16,629 nt of DNA from positions 1 through 16,629 of the forward strand of contig JAFGQJ010000154.1 of NCBI GenBank assembly GCA_016935715.1, in the 5' to 3' direction. This DNA comes from Spirochaetales bacterium. Lineage in GTDB: Bacteria; Spirochaetota; Spirochaetia; SZUA-6; DRHE01. The position numbers and the translations under genes are program-made. Below, piece after piece: positions 1 through 7,177 of this stretch. The notes below the pieces were generated by a model. It was not told the DNA's origin. It ran no database searches and worked only from the letters and a program-made list of their open reading frames with translations. Positions within the stretch are counted from its first letter, which is position 1. Each line of letters starts with the position of its first letter.

Positions 1-902
1 GGGAGGCCGCACTAACCCTGGCCCGGGAGCTGAACGCCGGAGGGGGCAATCGCTTCAAAATCGAGGCCCGCCGCTGCGACAAGAGCTTCCCCCTCAGCTC
101 GTACGAGATCTGCTGCCGGCTCGGTGATGCTCTGCGCAGCGAAATACCACAACTGCAGGTGAATCTGAATCGTCCGGACTGGATCATCCAGGTCGAGGTT
201 CGAAGCAGGGTCTACCTGTACGGTACGCCCTCCAGGGCTCCGGGGGGGCTTCCCCTCGGCACCGGCGGCAGGGGACTGCTTCTGCTCTCCGGCGGGATCG
301 ACTCTCCCGTGGCCGGGTACCTGATGGGCAAGAGGGGACTGGCGATGGACGGCGTGTACTATCACACCCCGCCCTATACCTCCGAGCAGGCCGTGGAAAA
401 AGTCCGGAAAGTGGCCGAAATCCTGTCGGACTATCTAACGGGGCTGCGCCTGTGGGTGGTGCCGTTCACGGAGATCCAGCTGCGGATCAACCGCCTTGCG
501 CGCAGGGCTGCCACCACACTGCTGGTCCGAGCCGCCATGATGGCGATCGCCGATCGTCTTGCTCACAGGCACGGGCATGACTGCCTCGTAACCGGGGAGA
601 GCCTGGGCCAGGTGGCCAGCCAGACCGTGCAGAGCCTTCACTTCACCGGAAGCTACACCAAGCTGCCCCTGTTTCGTCCCCTGATCGGGATGGACAAATC
701 GGAGATCATCCGCACCGCTCAGGAGATCGGGACCTATGAGACCTCGATCCTTCCCTACCAGGATTGCTGCGCCCTGTTCGCCCCGCAGCACCCGGAGGTG
801 CGTCCACGTATCGACAGGATGGTCAGCGCGTTCCGCGCTCTCCGGTTGGAGGATTTGATCTCGAAAGCCGTAAAAGACAGCGAGCAATCAGTCGCCGGAT
901 GA
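1..902 (+). CDS. thiI: tRNA 4-thiouridine synthase ThiI, 5'-truncated
   Basis: The reading frame is open from base 3, so the true start lies outside the window; the first in-window ATG (159) is internal. ThiI adenylates U8 of tRNA and transfers sulfur to it, and in many bacteria also feeds sulfur to thiamine synthesis, in the cytoplasm. Upstream of 159 the frame reads FKIEARRCDKSFPLSSYEIC, the typical core of a THUMP RNA-binding domain. The PP-loop ATPase motif SGGIDSPVAGY follows around 289-321. Later come VTGESLGQVASQT (about 589-627) and YQDCCALFAPQHPE (about 757-798), both typical of ThiI. The protein ends about 35 residues after the CC pair, so it lacks the C-terminal rhodanese domain of the E. 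coli enzyme and should need an external sulfur donor or use its own cysteines. Its last 15 bases overlap the convergent zinc-ribbon gene. The family assignment is firm. Confidence 0.95.
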   Translation, partial: EAALTLARELNAGGGNRFKIEARRCDKSFPLSSYEICCRLGDALRSEIPQLQVNLNRPDWIIQVEVRSRVYLYGTPSRAPGGLPLGTGGRGLLLLSGGIDSPVAGYLMGKRGLAMDGVYYHTPPYTSEQAVEKVRKVAEILSDYLTGLRLWVVPFTEIQLRINRLARRAATTLLVRAAMMAIADRLAHRHGHDCLVTGESLGQVASQTVQSLHFTGSYTKLPLFRPLIGMDKSEIIRTAQEIGTYETSILPYQDCCALFAPQHPEVRPRIDRMVSAFRALRLEDLISKAVKDSEQSVAG

Positions 903-1193
903 GCTCTTGCTTTCGCCGGTGGTCGTCTTGGATTCGCTCTTGCTTTCGCTCTTGTTCTCGCCCTTGCTTTCCCGGGACTTGGAGGAACCGTTGCCGCCGG
1001 TGAGAGCGGAGGAACGCTTGTAATCGGTGGTGTAGAAGCCGCTTCCCTTGAAAATGATCCCCAACCCGCCCCCGAAAAGCCGCCGCACCGCTTTCCCGCA
1101 CCTGGGGCAGACCTTGATGGGTTCGTCGGTGATGCTTTGGAACTCTTCGAAACGATATTTGCAGGACCTGCATTCGTACTCGTACGTGGGCAT
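888..1193 (-). CDS. FmdB-family zinc-ribbon protein
   Basis: A 101-residue protein beginning MPTYEYECRSCKYRFEEFQS and continuing with CPRCGKAVRRLF. The two CxxC pairs, about 20 residues apart, form the small zinc ribbon of the FmdB/CxxC_CxxC_SSSS family, annotated as putative regulators with little experimental support. The first 60 residues are the folded domain. The remainder is a low-complexity Ser/Lys/Glu tail, partly encoded by a 12-bp tandem repeat. ATG 1193 is supported by AGGAG at 1200-1204, six bases upstream. It runs convergently into thiI and overlaps its last 15 bases. It lies 122 bp downstream of the quinone oxidoreductase and could be transcribed from it or from its own promoter; an AT-rich dyad sits at 1238-1260. 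The target is unknown. Confidence 0.88.
   Translation of the reverse strand: MPTYEYECRSCKYRFEEFQSITDEPIKVCPRCGKAVRRLFGGGLGIIFKGSGFYTTDYKRSSALTGGNGSSKSRESKGENKSESKSESKTTTGESKSSSGD
934..969. repeat. Three 12-bp tandem units in the FmdB tail
   Basis: TCGCTCTTGCTT, TCGCTCTTGTTC and TCGCCCTTGCTT lie head to tail and keep the reading frame. On the minus strand they encode a Lys/Ser/Glu/Asn four-residue repeat in the disordered tail. A related copy of the core (gctcttgctttcgc) occurs at 903-916. Slippage of such units would lengthen or shorten the tail without a frameshift. Confidence 0.75.
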
Positions 1194-1237
1194 CTGGCTC
1201 TCCTGAGCTATCCGTATTCTTGTTCGGTATGTTTCGG

Positions 1238-1260
1238 CGAGAATTTACTACAAATTCGCG
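1238..1260. promoter_or_regulatory. AT-rich inverted repeat upstream of the FmdB gene
   Basis: GAATTT-ACTAC-AAATTC (1241-1257) is a perfect 6-bp dyad with a 5-base centre. Two further flanking pairs (C1238-G1260 and G1239-C1259) lie beyond one mismatch. It is the most AT-rich patch in the 122-bp gap between the quinone oxidoreductase and FmdB genes, 45-67 bases before the FmdB start. The position suits a transcription-factor site, but I do not recognise it as a known operator, and I found no convincing -35/-10 pair next to it. Confidence 0.35.
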
Positions 1261-1315
1261 CCGCCGGCAAGCCGTGGTGCTGCCCGGTCGCGCCCCGCCG
1301 GCCCCGACCCCGGAA

Positions 1316-2284
1316 TCAGGGAATCAGCAGCACCTTGCCGGTGGTCTTGCGCGCCTCCAGACGGCGGTGGGCTTCCGCCGCATCCCGCAGCGGCAGCCGC
1401 TGCCCGATGTGCAGCACCAACTCACCCCCGGCGATCCAGTCGAGCACCTCGGAGGCCCTTCGCTCCAGGCTCTGCCGATCCGCGATGTAGTGGAACAGGG
1501 AGGGCCTGGTCAGGTAGAGGGATCCGCCGGATCCCAGCATGGCCGGATCGAAGTTCGTGACCTTGCCGCTGGACTGGCCGAAGCTCACAAGCATTCCACG
1601 GGGCTTGAGGCAGGCCAGGCTCTTGAGAAAGGTTGTCTGTCCGACCGAATCGTAGACCGCATCGACCCCCGCGCCGCCGGTCAGGCTCTTGACCCGCTGT
1701 TCGAAATCTTCGCGGCTGTAGAGGATCACCTCGTCGGCTCCGGCCTTGCGGGCCAGCTCGGCCTTGGCTTCCGTGGACACGGTGGCCAGGACACGGGCGC
1801 CCCTGCGCCTGGCGACCTGCACGAGCAGCTGCCCCACCCCGCCGGCCGCCGCGTGGATCAGCACGGTGTCGCCGCTCCTGATCGGGTAAGTGTCCACAGC
1901 CAGGTAATGGGCGGTCATGCCCTGGAGCATCGCCGCGGCTGCCTCCGGAAAATCGATTTTCTCCGGTATCTTGACCAGCCTGTCGGCGGGCACAGCCGCG
2001 TACTCGGCATACGTCCCCGGAGCCCCCGACCAGGCCACGCGGTCGCCGGCCTGGAGCGTTTCCACACCCGGGCCGGTTTTCTCCACCGTGCCGGAACCCT
2101 CCAGACCCAGTACGTAGGGAAGCTGCACGGGGTACAGACCGGTGCGCTGATAGACGTCGATGAAGTTGACCCCGGCGGCCTCGATCCTTACCAGGGCCTG
2201 CCCGGCTGCGGCTTCCGGAACGGGCAGCTCGGCCAGGTTCATCACCTCGGGACCGCCGTTTTTCTCTATCCGTATCGCCTTCAT
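1316..2284 (-). CDS. NADPH:quinone oxidoreductase, zeta-crystallin type
   Basis: A full-length (322 aa) member of the medium-chain dehydrogenase superfamily, quinone-reductase branch, which reduces quinones or other electrophilic carbonyls with NADPH in the cytoplasm. The N-terminal GroES-like domain carries AAGVNFIDVYQRTGLYP (residues 37-53) and LPYVLGLEGSG (55-65). The nucleotide-binding fold has HAAAGGVGQLLVQVA (144-158). VYDSVGQTTF and the C-terminal EARKTTGKVLLIP are also typical. The zinc-binding cysteines of alcohol dehydrogenases are absent, as expected for this branch. ATG 2284 fits the family's MKAIRI start, but no Shine-Dalgarno lies upstream; a 17-bp inverted repeat and a weak promoter sit directly before it. 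It follows the lipoprotein gene by 66 bp. The exact substrate cannot be read from the sequence. Confidence 0.93.
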   Translation of the reverse strand: MKAIRIEKNGGPEVMNLAELPVPEAAAGQALVRIEAAGVNFIDVYQRTGLYPVQLPYVLGLEGSGTVEKTGPGVETLQAGDRVAWSGAPGTYAEYAAVPADRLVKIPEKIDFPEAAAAMLQGMTAHYLAVDTYPIRSGDTVLIHAAAGGVGQLLVQVARRRGARVLATVSTEAKAELARKAGADEVILYSREDFEQRVKSLTGGAGVDAVYDSVGQTTFLKSLACLKPRGMLVSFGQSSGKVTNFDPAMLGSGGSLYLTRPSLFHYIADRQSLERRASEVLDWIAGGELVLHIGQRLPLRDAAEAHRRLEARKTTGKVLLIP

Positions 2285-2291
2285 ACGCTAC

Positions 2292-2321
2292 AAAGTACTT
2301 CCAATCCGGTGGATTGGGCAA
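2292..2321 (-). promoter_or_regulatory. Possible promoter of the quinone oxidoreductase gene
   Basis: On the minus strand TTGCCC (2316-2321), an 18-base spacer and TACTTT (2292-2297) form a weak promoter-like pair. Its -10 ends seven bases before ATG 2284, leaving no room for a ribosome-binding site. The spacer contains the inverted repeat at 2301-2317. The -10 matches consensus at only three positions, so the call rests mainly on the layout. Confidence 0.3.
2301..2317. promoter_or_regulatory. Perfect 7-bp dyad, putative operator for the quinone oxidoreductase
   Basis: CCAATCC-GGT-GGATTGG is a perfect inverted repeat with a 3-base centre, ending 16 bases before the start codon in the 66-bp gap. 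A repressor of the MarR, HxlR or TetR type often controls such oxidoreductases through a dyad in this position. No regulator gene is adjacent. It could also fold as a short RNA hairpin at the end of the lipoprotein message, but no T-run follows on the minus strand. Confidence 0.5.
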
Positions 2322-2350
2322 GGAAAGGATCGGGAGGGCCGGGCCTCCAC

Positions 2351-3391
2351 TCACAGCTTCCCGCCGCCTCCTGGATCATCGGGAAGCAGGGACTGCATGA
2401 AGGAGGCGATTTCCCCGCTGCCGAGCACCAGCGACTCGACCCAAACCGAGCTCGGATCGCTGCCGAAGGTCACGGCCTTGAGCTTGCCCACGGCGTCGTC
2501 CACCTGTGCCTGGCGCATCCAGAGCGTCAGCATCAGCCGCACGAGCATCTCCACAGACCGGGGATTCTCCCCCTCGGCGAGCATGAATACGATCGCCAGC
2601 TCGTAGCTGTCCCCTGCCCGCTCCGGATCGATCCGCCGGGCGCAGACCCACATCTGCCGGATGGGCAGCCTCTGCAGCACGGCACCGAAATCCTGGGAGG
2701 AGGAGGAGGGAGCGCGGGAGGCCACGGCCAGAGCAACCGGATCCGGAATGTAGAGGAAGATATCTGCTGTCTCGAGATCCGCTGCGGCCCGGCCGGGAAC
2801 GGGATTCGGTCCTGGGGAACCCAGACGGCGCAGCAGGGCTTCGGTGCCGGAAGGCTCTCCCCCGCTGACGAACAATACCCCGGCTCGAGGAGCGGCGATC
2901 TGCAGCTCTCCGCTGTCCCAGTAGGTGCGGTACGAGCGGCTGGAACCGCCGAATCCGCCGCCGGGCAGAGGTTCCAGCACCACCCGCCGCCATGCCGAAT
3001 CCAGGTTGAGACGGCAGGCAACCGATCCGGGTTTGAGCTTGCCCAGGGCGACCATGGAGAAAGCGGGCAGCTGCCCGGGGGAGAGGCAAATGCGCGCATG
3101 CAGGCGATCCACGCGGGCAGCGGATTTCTCCAGCTCCCGGGTATCGATTCCGGTGGTCTCGGCCAGCAGCTCCACCAGGTCCCAGGATGAAGCCACCCGC
3201 ACCGACGCGTACAGCGAATCGGCAGACAGAGGAGGCAGCACTCCGATCCAGGAAGCCGCCTCCTGCGGGGGGGGCACAGTCGCGCAGGAGAGCAGGAGCA
3301 GGGAACACAGAGAAAGCGCGCGGACCAGCCAGCCGGAAAGCAGCCGGACCCGCGGAACTACACGGCGGTTTTTTTCAGTTGAACGAGACAT
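2351..3391 (-). CDS. Lipoprotein of unknown function
   Basis: From ATG 3391 the protein has 346 residues. A basic N-terminus (RRVVPRVR) is followed by a hydrophobic stretch ending in LLLLSC, a lipobox with the modified cysteine near residue 36. Export and lipid anchoring are therefore expected. The mature part has no transmembrane segment and no domain I recognise. It contains small glycine-rich stretches (GGGFGGSSRSYR) and ends LLPDDPGGGGKL. I prefer ATG 3391 because AGGAG lies just before it (3394-3398), although the spacing is only two bases. A start at 3445 would add 18 charged residues and has no Shine-Dalgarno. The gene overlaps the end of ileS by 34 bases, implying translational coupling. 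Compact lipoproteins without known relatives are frequent in spirochaetes; the function cannot be assigned. Confidence 0.82.
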   Translation of the reverse strand: MSRSTEKNRRVVPRVRLLSGWLVRALSLCSLLLLSCATVPPPQEAASWIGVLPPLSADSLYASVRVASSWDLVELLAETTGIDTRELEKSAARVDRLHARICLSPGQLPAFSMVALGKLKPGSVACRLNLDSAWRRVVLEPLPGGGFGGSSRSYRTYWDSGELQIAAPRAGVLFVSGGEPSGTEALLRRLGSPGPNPVPGRAAADLETADIFLYIPDPVALAVASRAPSSSSQDFGAVLQRLPIRQMWVCARRIDPERAGDSYELAIVFMLAEGENPRSVEMLVRLMLTLWMRQAQVDDAVGKLKAVTFGSDPSSVWVESLVLGSGEIASFMQSLLPDDPGGGGKL

Positions 3392-6300
3392 TTCTCCTGT
3401 CCGCAGTCGATTTCCACGGCCCCCTCCTTTTTCTCCCACTTCCATGAAACGGCGAGGGTTTCACTTTGCAGAGTATCCTCGTTCGCCTCCACCGCCTGTC
3501 TCACCGACTGTGACCCGTGCAGGGCCAGCTCGATGCGGTCGGTCACCTGCAGGTCCATCTCCTTGCGCAGATTCTGGATCCCCCGCACCAGATCGCGGAC
3601 CATTCCCTCCCGGATGAGCTCTTCGTTCAGCTCCGCATCCAGAGCCACGGTCAGGGAGCCCTCGTTGAGGACCTTGAGATTTTCCTTCTCGTTGCGGTCG
3701 ATGAGCACGCCCTCTGCGGTCAGGTCGAACACCCGAACGGAGGGATCTCCGATTTCGATGGAGAGGGTGGCTCCCTCCAGCAGGGACTGGATCTCCCGCA
3801 TCGACAGACCTTCGATCCTCAGCGCCGCCGCCTTCATGTCTTTGCCGAGCTGCTTTCCCAGAATCTTGTAGTTCGGCTTGGCCGTATACTCGACCAGCTC
3901 CTCCTCGTTTTCACGGAACACGACGGAGCGCACGTTCAGCTCGTCCTTGATCAGCTCCTCCATCTCGATGAGGATGCGCTTCTCCTGCCGGTCCTTGGTA
4001 ACCAGGTGCAGAGCCTTGAGAGGTTGGCGGATCTTCAGGTTGTGAAGGGTACGCAGGGCTCGCCCCATGGACACGGCCCGGCGGGTAAGGCTCATCTTCC
4101 GCTCCAGCTCCGGGTCCCTGCGCCCGGGATCGCTGGCCGGGAAATCCGTCAGGTGGACCGACTCGGGCGATCCCTTGGCCTTGAGGTTCCTGTAGATCTC
4201 CTCGGTGATGAAGGGGATGAAGGGAGCGGCCACCTGCACCAGGGTCACCAGCACGAAGCACAGGGTCTGGTAGGCCTGGCGCTTGTCCACGTCATTCCTG
4301 GATTCGGGCCTCCAGAACCTGCGCCGGCAGCGGCGGATGTACCAGTTGTTCAGGGAATCGATGAACTCGACGATCGGGTCGATGGCTTTCTGCAGGTCGT
4401 AGAGATCCATCTGCTCGGTAACCTGCTCGACCAGCTTCTGCGTCTCGGAGAGGATCCAGCGGTCCATTGGATTTTCCGGCTCCTGCGGAGGGCCTTCCGG
4501 CCGCGCCCTGTCGATGTTGGCGTAGGTCACGAAGAAGCTGTAGGAGTTCCACAGCGGGATGATTACGTTCTTCAGCACATCCCTGACGCCGGAATCCGAG
4601 TAGCGAAGGTCCTCGGCCTTCAGAAGGGCGGAGTTCATCAGGAACAGGCGCAGGGCGTCGGCACCGAACTCGTTCATCACCTCCATCGGATCGGTATAAT
4701 TGCGGGCCGACTTGGACATCTTCTTTCCGTCTTCAGCCAGCACCAGGCCGTTGACGATGCAGTGGGTGAAGGCGGGTTGGTCGAACAGGGCTGCGGCCAG
4801 GACCGTCAGGGTGTAAAACCAGCCCCGGGTCTGATCCAGCGCTTCGGAGATGAAGTCCGCGGGGAAGTTGGCCTCGAAGTGCTCCCGGTTTTCGAAGGGG
4901 TAGTGATTCTGGGCGTAGGGCATGGCACCGGATTCGAACCAGCAGTCCAGCACCTCCGGGATGCGCCGCATCACCCCGCCGCATTCCTGATCGCAGGGGA
5001 AGGTGATCTCGTCCACGAAGTGCTTGTGCAGATCCGTGACCTTCCGCCCGGCCCGGCTCTCCAGCTCCTCCCGGCTGCCGATGCAAATCTGGTGCCCGCA
5101 GCCGTCGCACATCCAGATCGGGATGGGATTGCCCCAGTAGCGGTTTCGGGAGATCGCCCAGTCCCGGGCACCTTCCAGCCACTTGCCGAACCTTCCCTCC
5201 CGGATGTGAGCGGGCACCCAGAAGATCCGGCTGTTGGCCCGGAGCATGCTCGATTTGATCTTCTGGATATCCACGAACCAGGACGAGATGGCCCGGTAAA
5301 CGAGGGGGGAGCTGCAGCGCCAGCAGTGCGGATAGGCGTGCAGGTAGGTGGAGTGATGAGCCACCGCGCCGCGGGCCTTCAGATCCCTGATGATCCGCTT
5401 GTCCGCATCCTTGACGAACAGGCCCTGATAGTCGGTCACCTCTTCGGTGAACCGCCCTTCCGCATCCATCGGACAGACGGTGGGAACCTCCGTATCCTTG
5501 AGCAGGTTGTAGTCGTCCTCACCGAATCCCGGAGCGGTATGGACGATGCCGGTACCCTCTTCCGTAGAGACGTAGTCGGCAACGTACGTGCGAAAAGCTC
5601 CCTTGTCGCGAAGGGATGCAAAATAGGGGAACAGCGGCTCGTACTGGATCCCGGCCAGTTGCTTGCCCCTGTACTCCTCCAATACCTCATACTCGCCGGG
5701 GCTGTGATAGTAGGTCTCCAGCCTCTCTTTGGCCAGGATGTAGCGCTGCGGTCCGTCTGCGACCTTCACGTACTCGATCTCCGGTCCCAGAGCCAGAGCC
5801 AGGTTGGAGGGCAGAGTCCAGGGGGTCGTGGTCCAGGCCAGGAAGTAGGTGTCCGCCTGGTCGGCGAGCCTGAACTTCACCGTTATCGAGGGATCCTGCA
5901 CATCCTGGTAGCCGCCCAGATTGAGCTCGAAATTCGACAGGGCCGTAGAGCAGCGCGGGCAGTAGGGAAGGATATAGAACCCCTCGTACAGCAGCTTTCT
6001 GTTCCACAACTCCTTCACGATCCACCAGATCGACTCCATGTAATCCAGGTCCATGGTCTTGTAGTCATTGTCGAAGTCGACCCACCTGCCCAGACGGGTG
6101 ACTATGGTGCGCCACTCGGCGGTGTAGCGCAGCACGATCGAACGGCAGGCCTCGTTGAAGCGGGCTATCCCGTACTCTTCGATCTGCCTCTTGCCCGAGA
6201 TCCCCAGCTCCTTCTCCATCTCGTATTCCACGGGCAGGCCGTGGCAATCCCAGCCGAAGCGGCGCTCCACCCTCAGGCCCCGCATCGCCTTGTAGCGGGG

Positions 6301-6504
6301 GATGATGTCCTTGATCGTGCCGGGAACGAAGTGCCCGAAATGAGGCAGGCCGGTGGCGAAGGGAGGTCCATCGTAGAAAACGTAGTCCTCCCGTCCCCTG
6401 CGCTGCTGGACCGATTTCTCGAATATCTTGTGTTTCTTCCAAAACTCCAGCACACCCTCTTCCATCTTGGGGAAACTGGGCTTCGGATCAACGGGTTTGT
6501 ACAC
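3358..6504 (-). CDS. ileS: Isoleucyl-tRNA synthetase, type 2 (IleS2)
   Basis: This enzyme charges tRNA-Ile with isoleucine and edits mischarged valine, in the cytoplasm. From the GTG at 6504 it has 1048 residues. The class I signature PHFGH (residues 54-58) and KMSKS (595-599) are both intact, and WTTTPWTLPSNLALAL marks the editing domain. FGWDCHGLPVEYEMEKELG and the long C-terminal region without a zinc ribbon are typical of the eukaryotic-like type 2 enzymes, the form usual in spirochaetes and often insensitive to mupirocin. The start is GTG 6504: GGAGG lies at 6510-6514 with five bases of spacing, and VYKPVDPKPSFPKMEEGVL matches the usual N-terminus. A longer ATG start at 6567 would run deep into the upstream gene. 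It begins 17 bases after the ferritin-like gene ends. No T-box leader is visible. Confidence 0.96.
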   Translation of the reverse strand: MYKPVDPKPSFPKMEEGVLEFWKKHKIFEKSVQQRRGREDYVFYDGPPFATGLPHFGHFVPGTIKDIIPRYKAMRGLRVERRFGWDCHGLPVEYEMEKELGISGKRQIEEYGIARFNEACRSIVLRYTAEWRTIVTRLGRWVDFDNDYKTMDLDYMESIWWIVKELWNRKLLYEGFYILPYCPRCSTALSNFELNLGGYQDVQDPSITVKFRLADQADTYFLAWTTTPWTLPSNLALALGPEIEYVKVADGPQRYILAKERLETYYHSPGEYEVLEEYRGKQLAGIQYEPLFPYFASLRDKGAFRTYVADYVSTEEGTGIVHTAPGFGEDDYNLLKDTEVPTVCPMDAEGRFTEEVTDYQGLFVKDADKRIIRDLKARGAVAHHSTYLHAYPHCWRCSSPLVYRAISSWFVDIQKIKSSMLRANSRIFWVPAHIREGRFGKWLEGARDWAISRNRYWGNPIPIWMCDGCGHQICIGSREELESRAGRKVTDLHKHFVDEITFPCDQECGGVMRRIPEVLDCWFESGAMPYAQNHYPFENREHFEANFPADFISEALDQTRGWFYTLTVLAAALFDQPAFTHCIVNGLVLAEDGKKMSKSARNYTDPMEVMNEFGADALRLFLMNSALLKAEDLRYSDSGVRDVLKNVIIPLWNSYSFFVTYANIDRARPEGPPQEPENPMDRWILSETQKLVEQVTEQMDLYDLQKAIDPIVEFIDSLNNWYIRRCRRRFWRPESRNDVDKRQAYQTLCFVLVTLVQVAAPFIPFITEEIYRNLKAKGSPESVHLTDFPASDPGRRDPELERKMSLTRRAVSMGRALRTLHNLKIRQPLKALHLVTKDRQEKRILIEMEELIKDELNVRSVVFRENEEELVEYTAKPNYKILGKQLGKDMKAAALRIEGLSMREIQSLLEGATLSIEIGDPSVRVFDLTAEGVLIDRNEKENLKVLNEGSLTVALDAELNEELIREGMVRDLVRGIQNLRKEMDLQVTDRIELALHGSQSVRQAVEANEDTLQSETLAVSWKWEKKEGAVEIDCGQEKCLVQLKKTAV

Positions 6505-6509
6505 GCATG

Positions 6510-6514
6510 CCTCC
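6510..6514 (-). promoter_or_regulatory. Shine-Dalgarno that sets the GTG start of ileS
   Basis: GGAGG on the minus strand lies five bases before GTG 6504. An ATG between them (6506-6508) is in another frame and meets a stop after six codons, so GTG is the likely initiator. Confidence 0.8.
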
Positions 6515-6521
6515 GCTCGAG

Positions 6522-6992
6522 CTAGTTTTCTTTCAGGATATCCTGGTCGTATCGCTCCTGGGCCCAATCTTTGTGTTTGCGCTCCTCATCGGCCAGGAGG
6601 TGGAACATGTCTTTGACCTCCCGACTGTCGGTGAGGGATTCGAGTTTGCGGTACAGCTGTTCCGCCGCGCGCTCTTTACCGATCACCAGGACGAGGAAGT
6701 CCCCGTAGTCCATGGCGGGAGAAAAGGGCATCTCGACCAGCATGTCCGAGAGTCCCAGGTCCGCCTGCTTCGGCGGGGTGAAGGAGTCCAGCCCGCGGCG
6801 TCCCTGCTTGAGCTCGATCAGCTTCCGCTCGTGCTCCTTCTCCATCGCAGCCATCGACAACAGCAGGTCGCTGAAACCGCGCCGCTGCGTCTCGCGGGCG
6901 TAGCTCAGGTAGGCGTCCTGCGCCTCCCGCTCCCGCTGGATGGCGAAATCGATTATCTGCTCTATGCTTTCCAGTCGCTGCGGTTCATTCAT
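6522..6992 (-). CDS. Ferritin-like di-iron protein, rubrerythrin family
   Basis: A 156-residue all-helical protein without a rubredoxin domain. Its four helices carry the rubrerythrin-type pattern of iron ligands: EREAQDAYLSYA (E23), MEKEH (E51 and H54), IGKERAAEQLY (E107) and ADEERKH (E137 and H140). Relatives reduce peroxide or handle iron in anaerobes and microaerophiles; the precise role is not visible here. It is the first gene of an operon with ileS, which starts 17 bases downstream. A near-consensus promoter directly abuts ATG 6992, with no Shine-Dalgarno before it, so the message is probably leaderless. The assignment to the ferritin-like superfamily is firm; peroxidase activity is inference. 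Confidence 0.9.
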   Translation of the reverse strand: MNEPQRLESIEQIIDFAIQREREAQDAYLSYARETQRRGFSDLLLSMAAMEKEHERKLIELKQGRRGLDSFTPPKQADLGLSDMLVEMPFSPAMDYGDFLVLVIGKERAAEQLYRKLESLTDSREVKDMFHLLADEERKHKDWAQERYDQDILKEN

Positions 6993-6999
6993 GGTGAGG

Positions 7000-7029
7000 A
7001 TAATAAACCGAATGGCCGCGGAGTGTCAA
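7000..7029 (-). promoter_or_regulatory. Strong sigma70-type promoter of the rubrerythrin-ileS operon
   Basis: On the minus strand a perfect TTGACA (7024-7029), an 18-base spacer and TATTAT (7000-7005, five of six consensus bases). The -10 ends seven bases before ATG 6992, so the predicted transcription start is at or one base before the A of the start codon. Confidence 0.75.
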
Positions 7030-7092
7030 AGACGGCAGCGCGGCCGCTGGGGCCGGCAGCACGGCTGGGATGCCCTACGGCAGCCGGCGCGC

Positions 7093-7121
7093 TTGCCGTG
7101 CCCCCGCGAAAACTCTATACT
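7093..7121 (+). promoter_or_regulatory. Promoter of the S8 protease unit
   Basis: TTGCCG (7093-7098), a 17-base spacer and TATACT (7116-7121, five of six consensus bases). The predicted start near 7128 gives a leader of about 50 bases containing the GGAGG at 7166-7170. It diverges from the rubrerythrin promoter, with about 63 bases between the two -35 boxes. Confidence 0.6.
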
Positions 7122-7177
7122 GGATCCGAGCTTCGGCCCGAGGTGCACCGAGCACCGGCGGTGAGGGAGGTGAGCGG

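Noticed and set aside
1220..3190. A 656-codon plus-strand open frame spanning two genes
   Set aside because: It runs antisense across the quinone oxidoreductase and lipoprotein genes and the gap between them, with no domain; a GC-content artefact.
3517..6525. A 1002-codon open frame on the plus strand, antisense to ileS
   Set aside because: It mirrors the synthetase codons in a GC-rich gene, has no recognisable domain or ribosome-binding site, and the minus-strand frame carries all IleS motifs.
6505..6567. Longer ATG start for ileS
   Set aside because: It would overlap the ferritin-like gene by 46 bases; GTG 6504 has a well-placed GGAGG and matches the family N-terminus.
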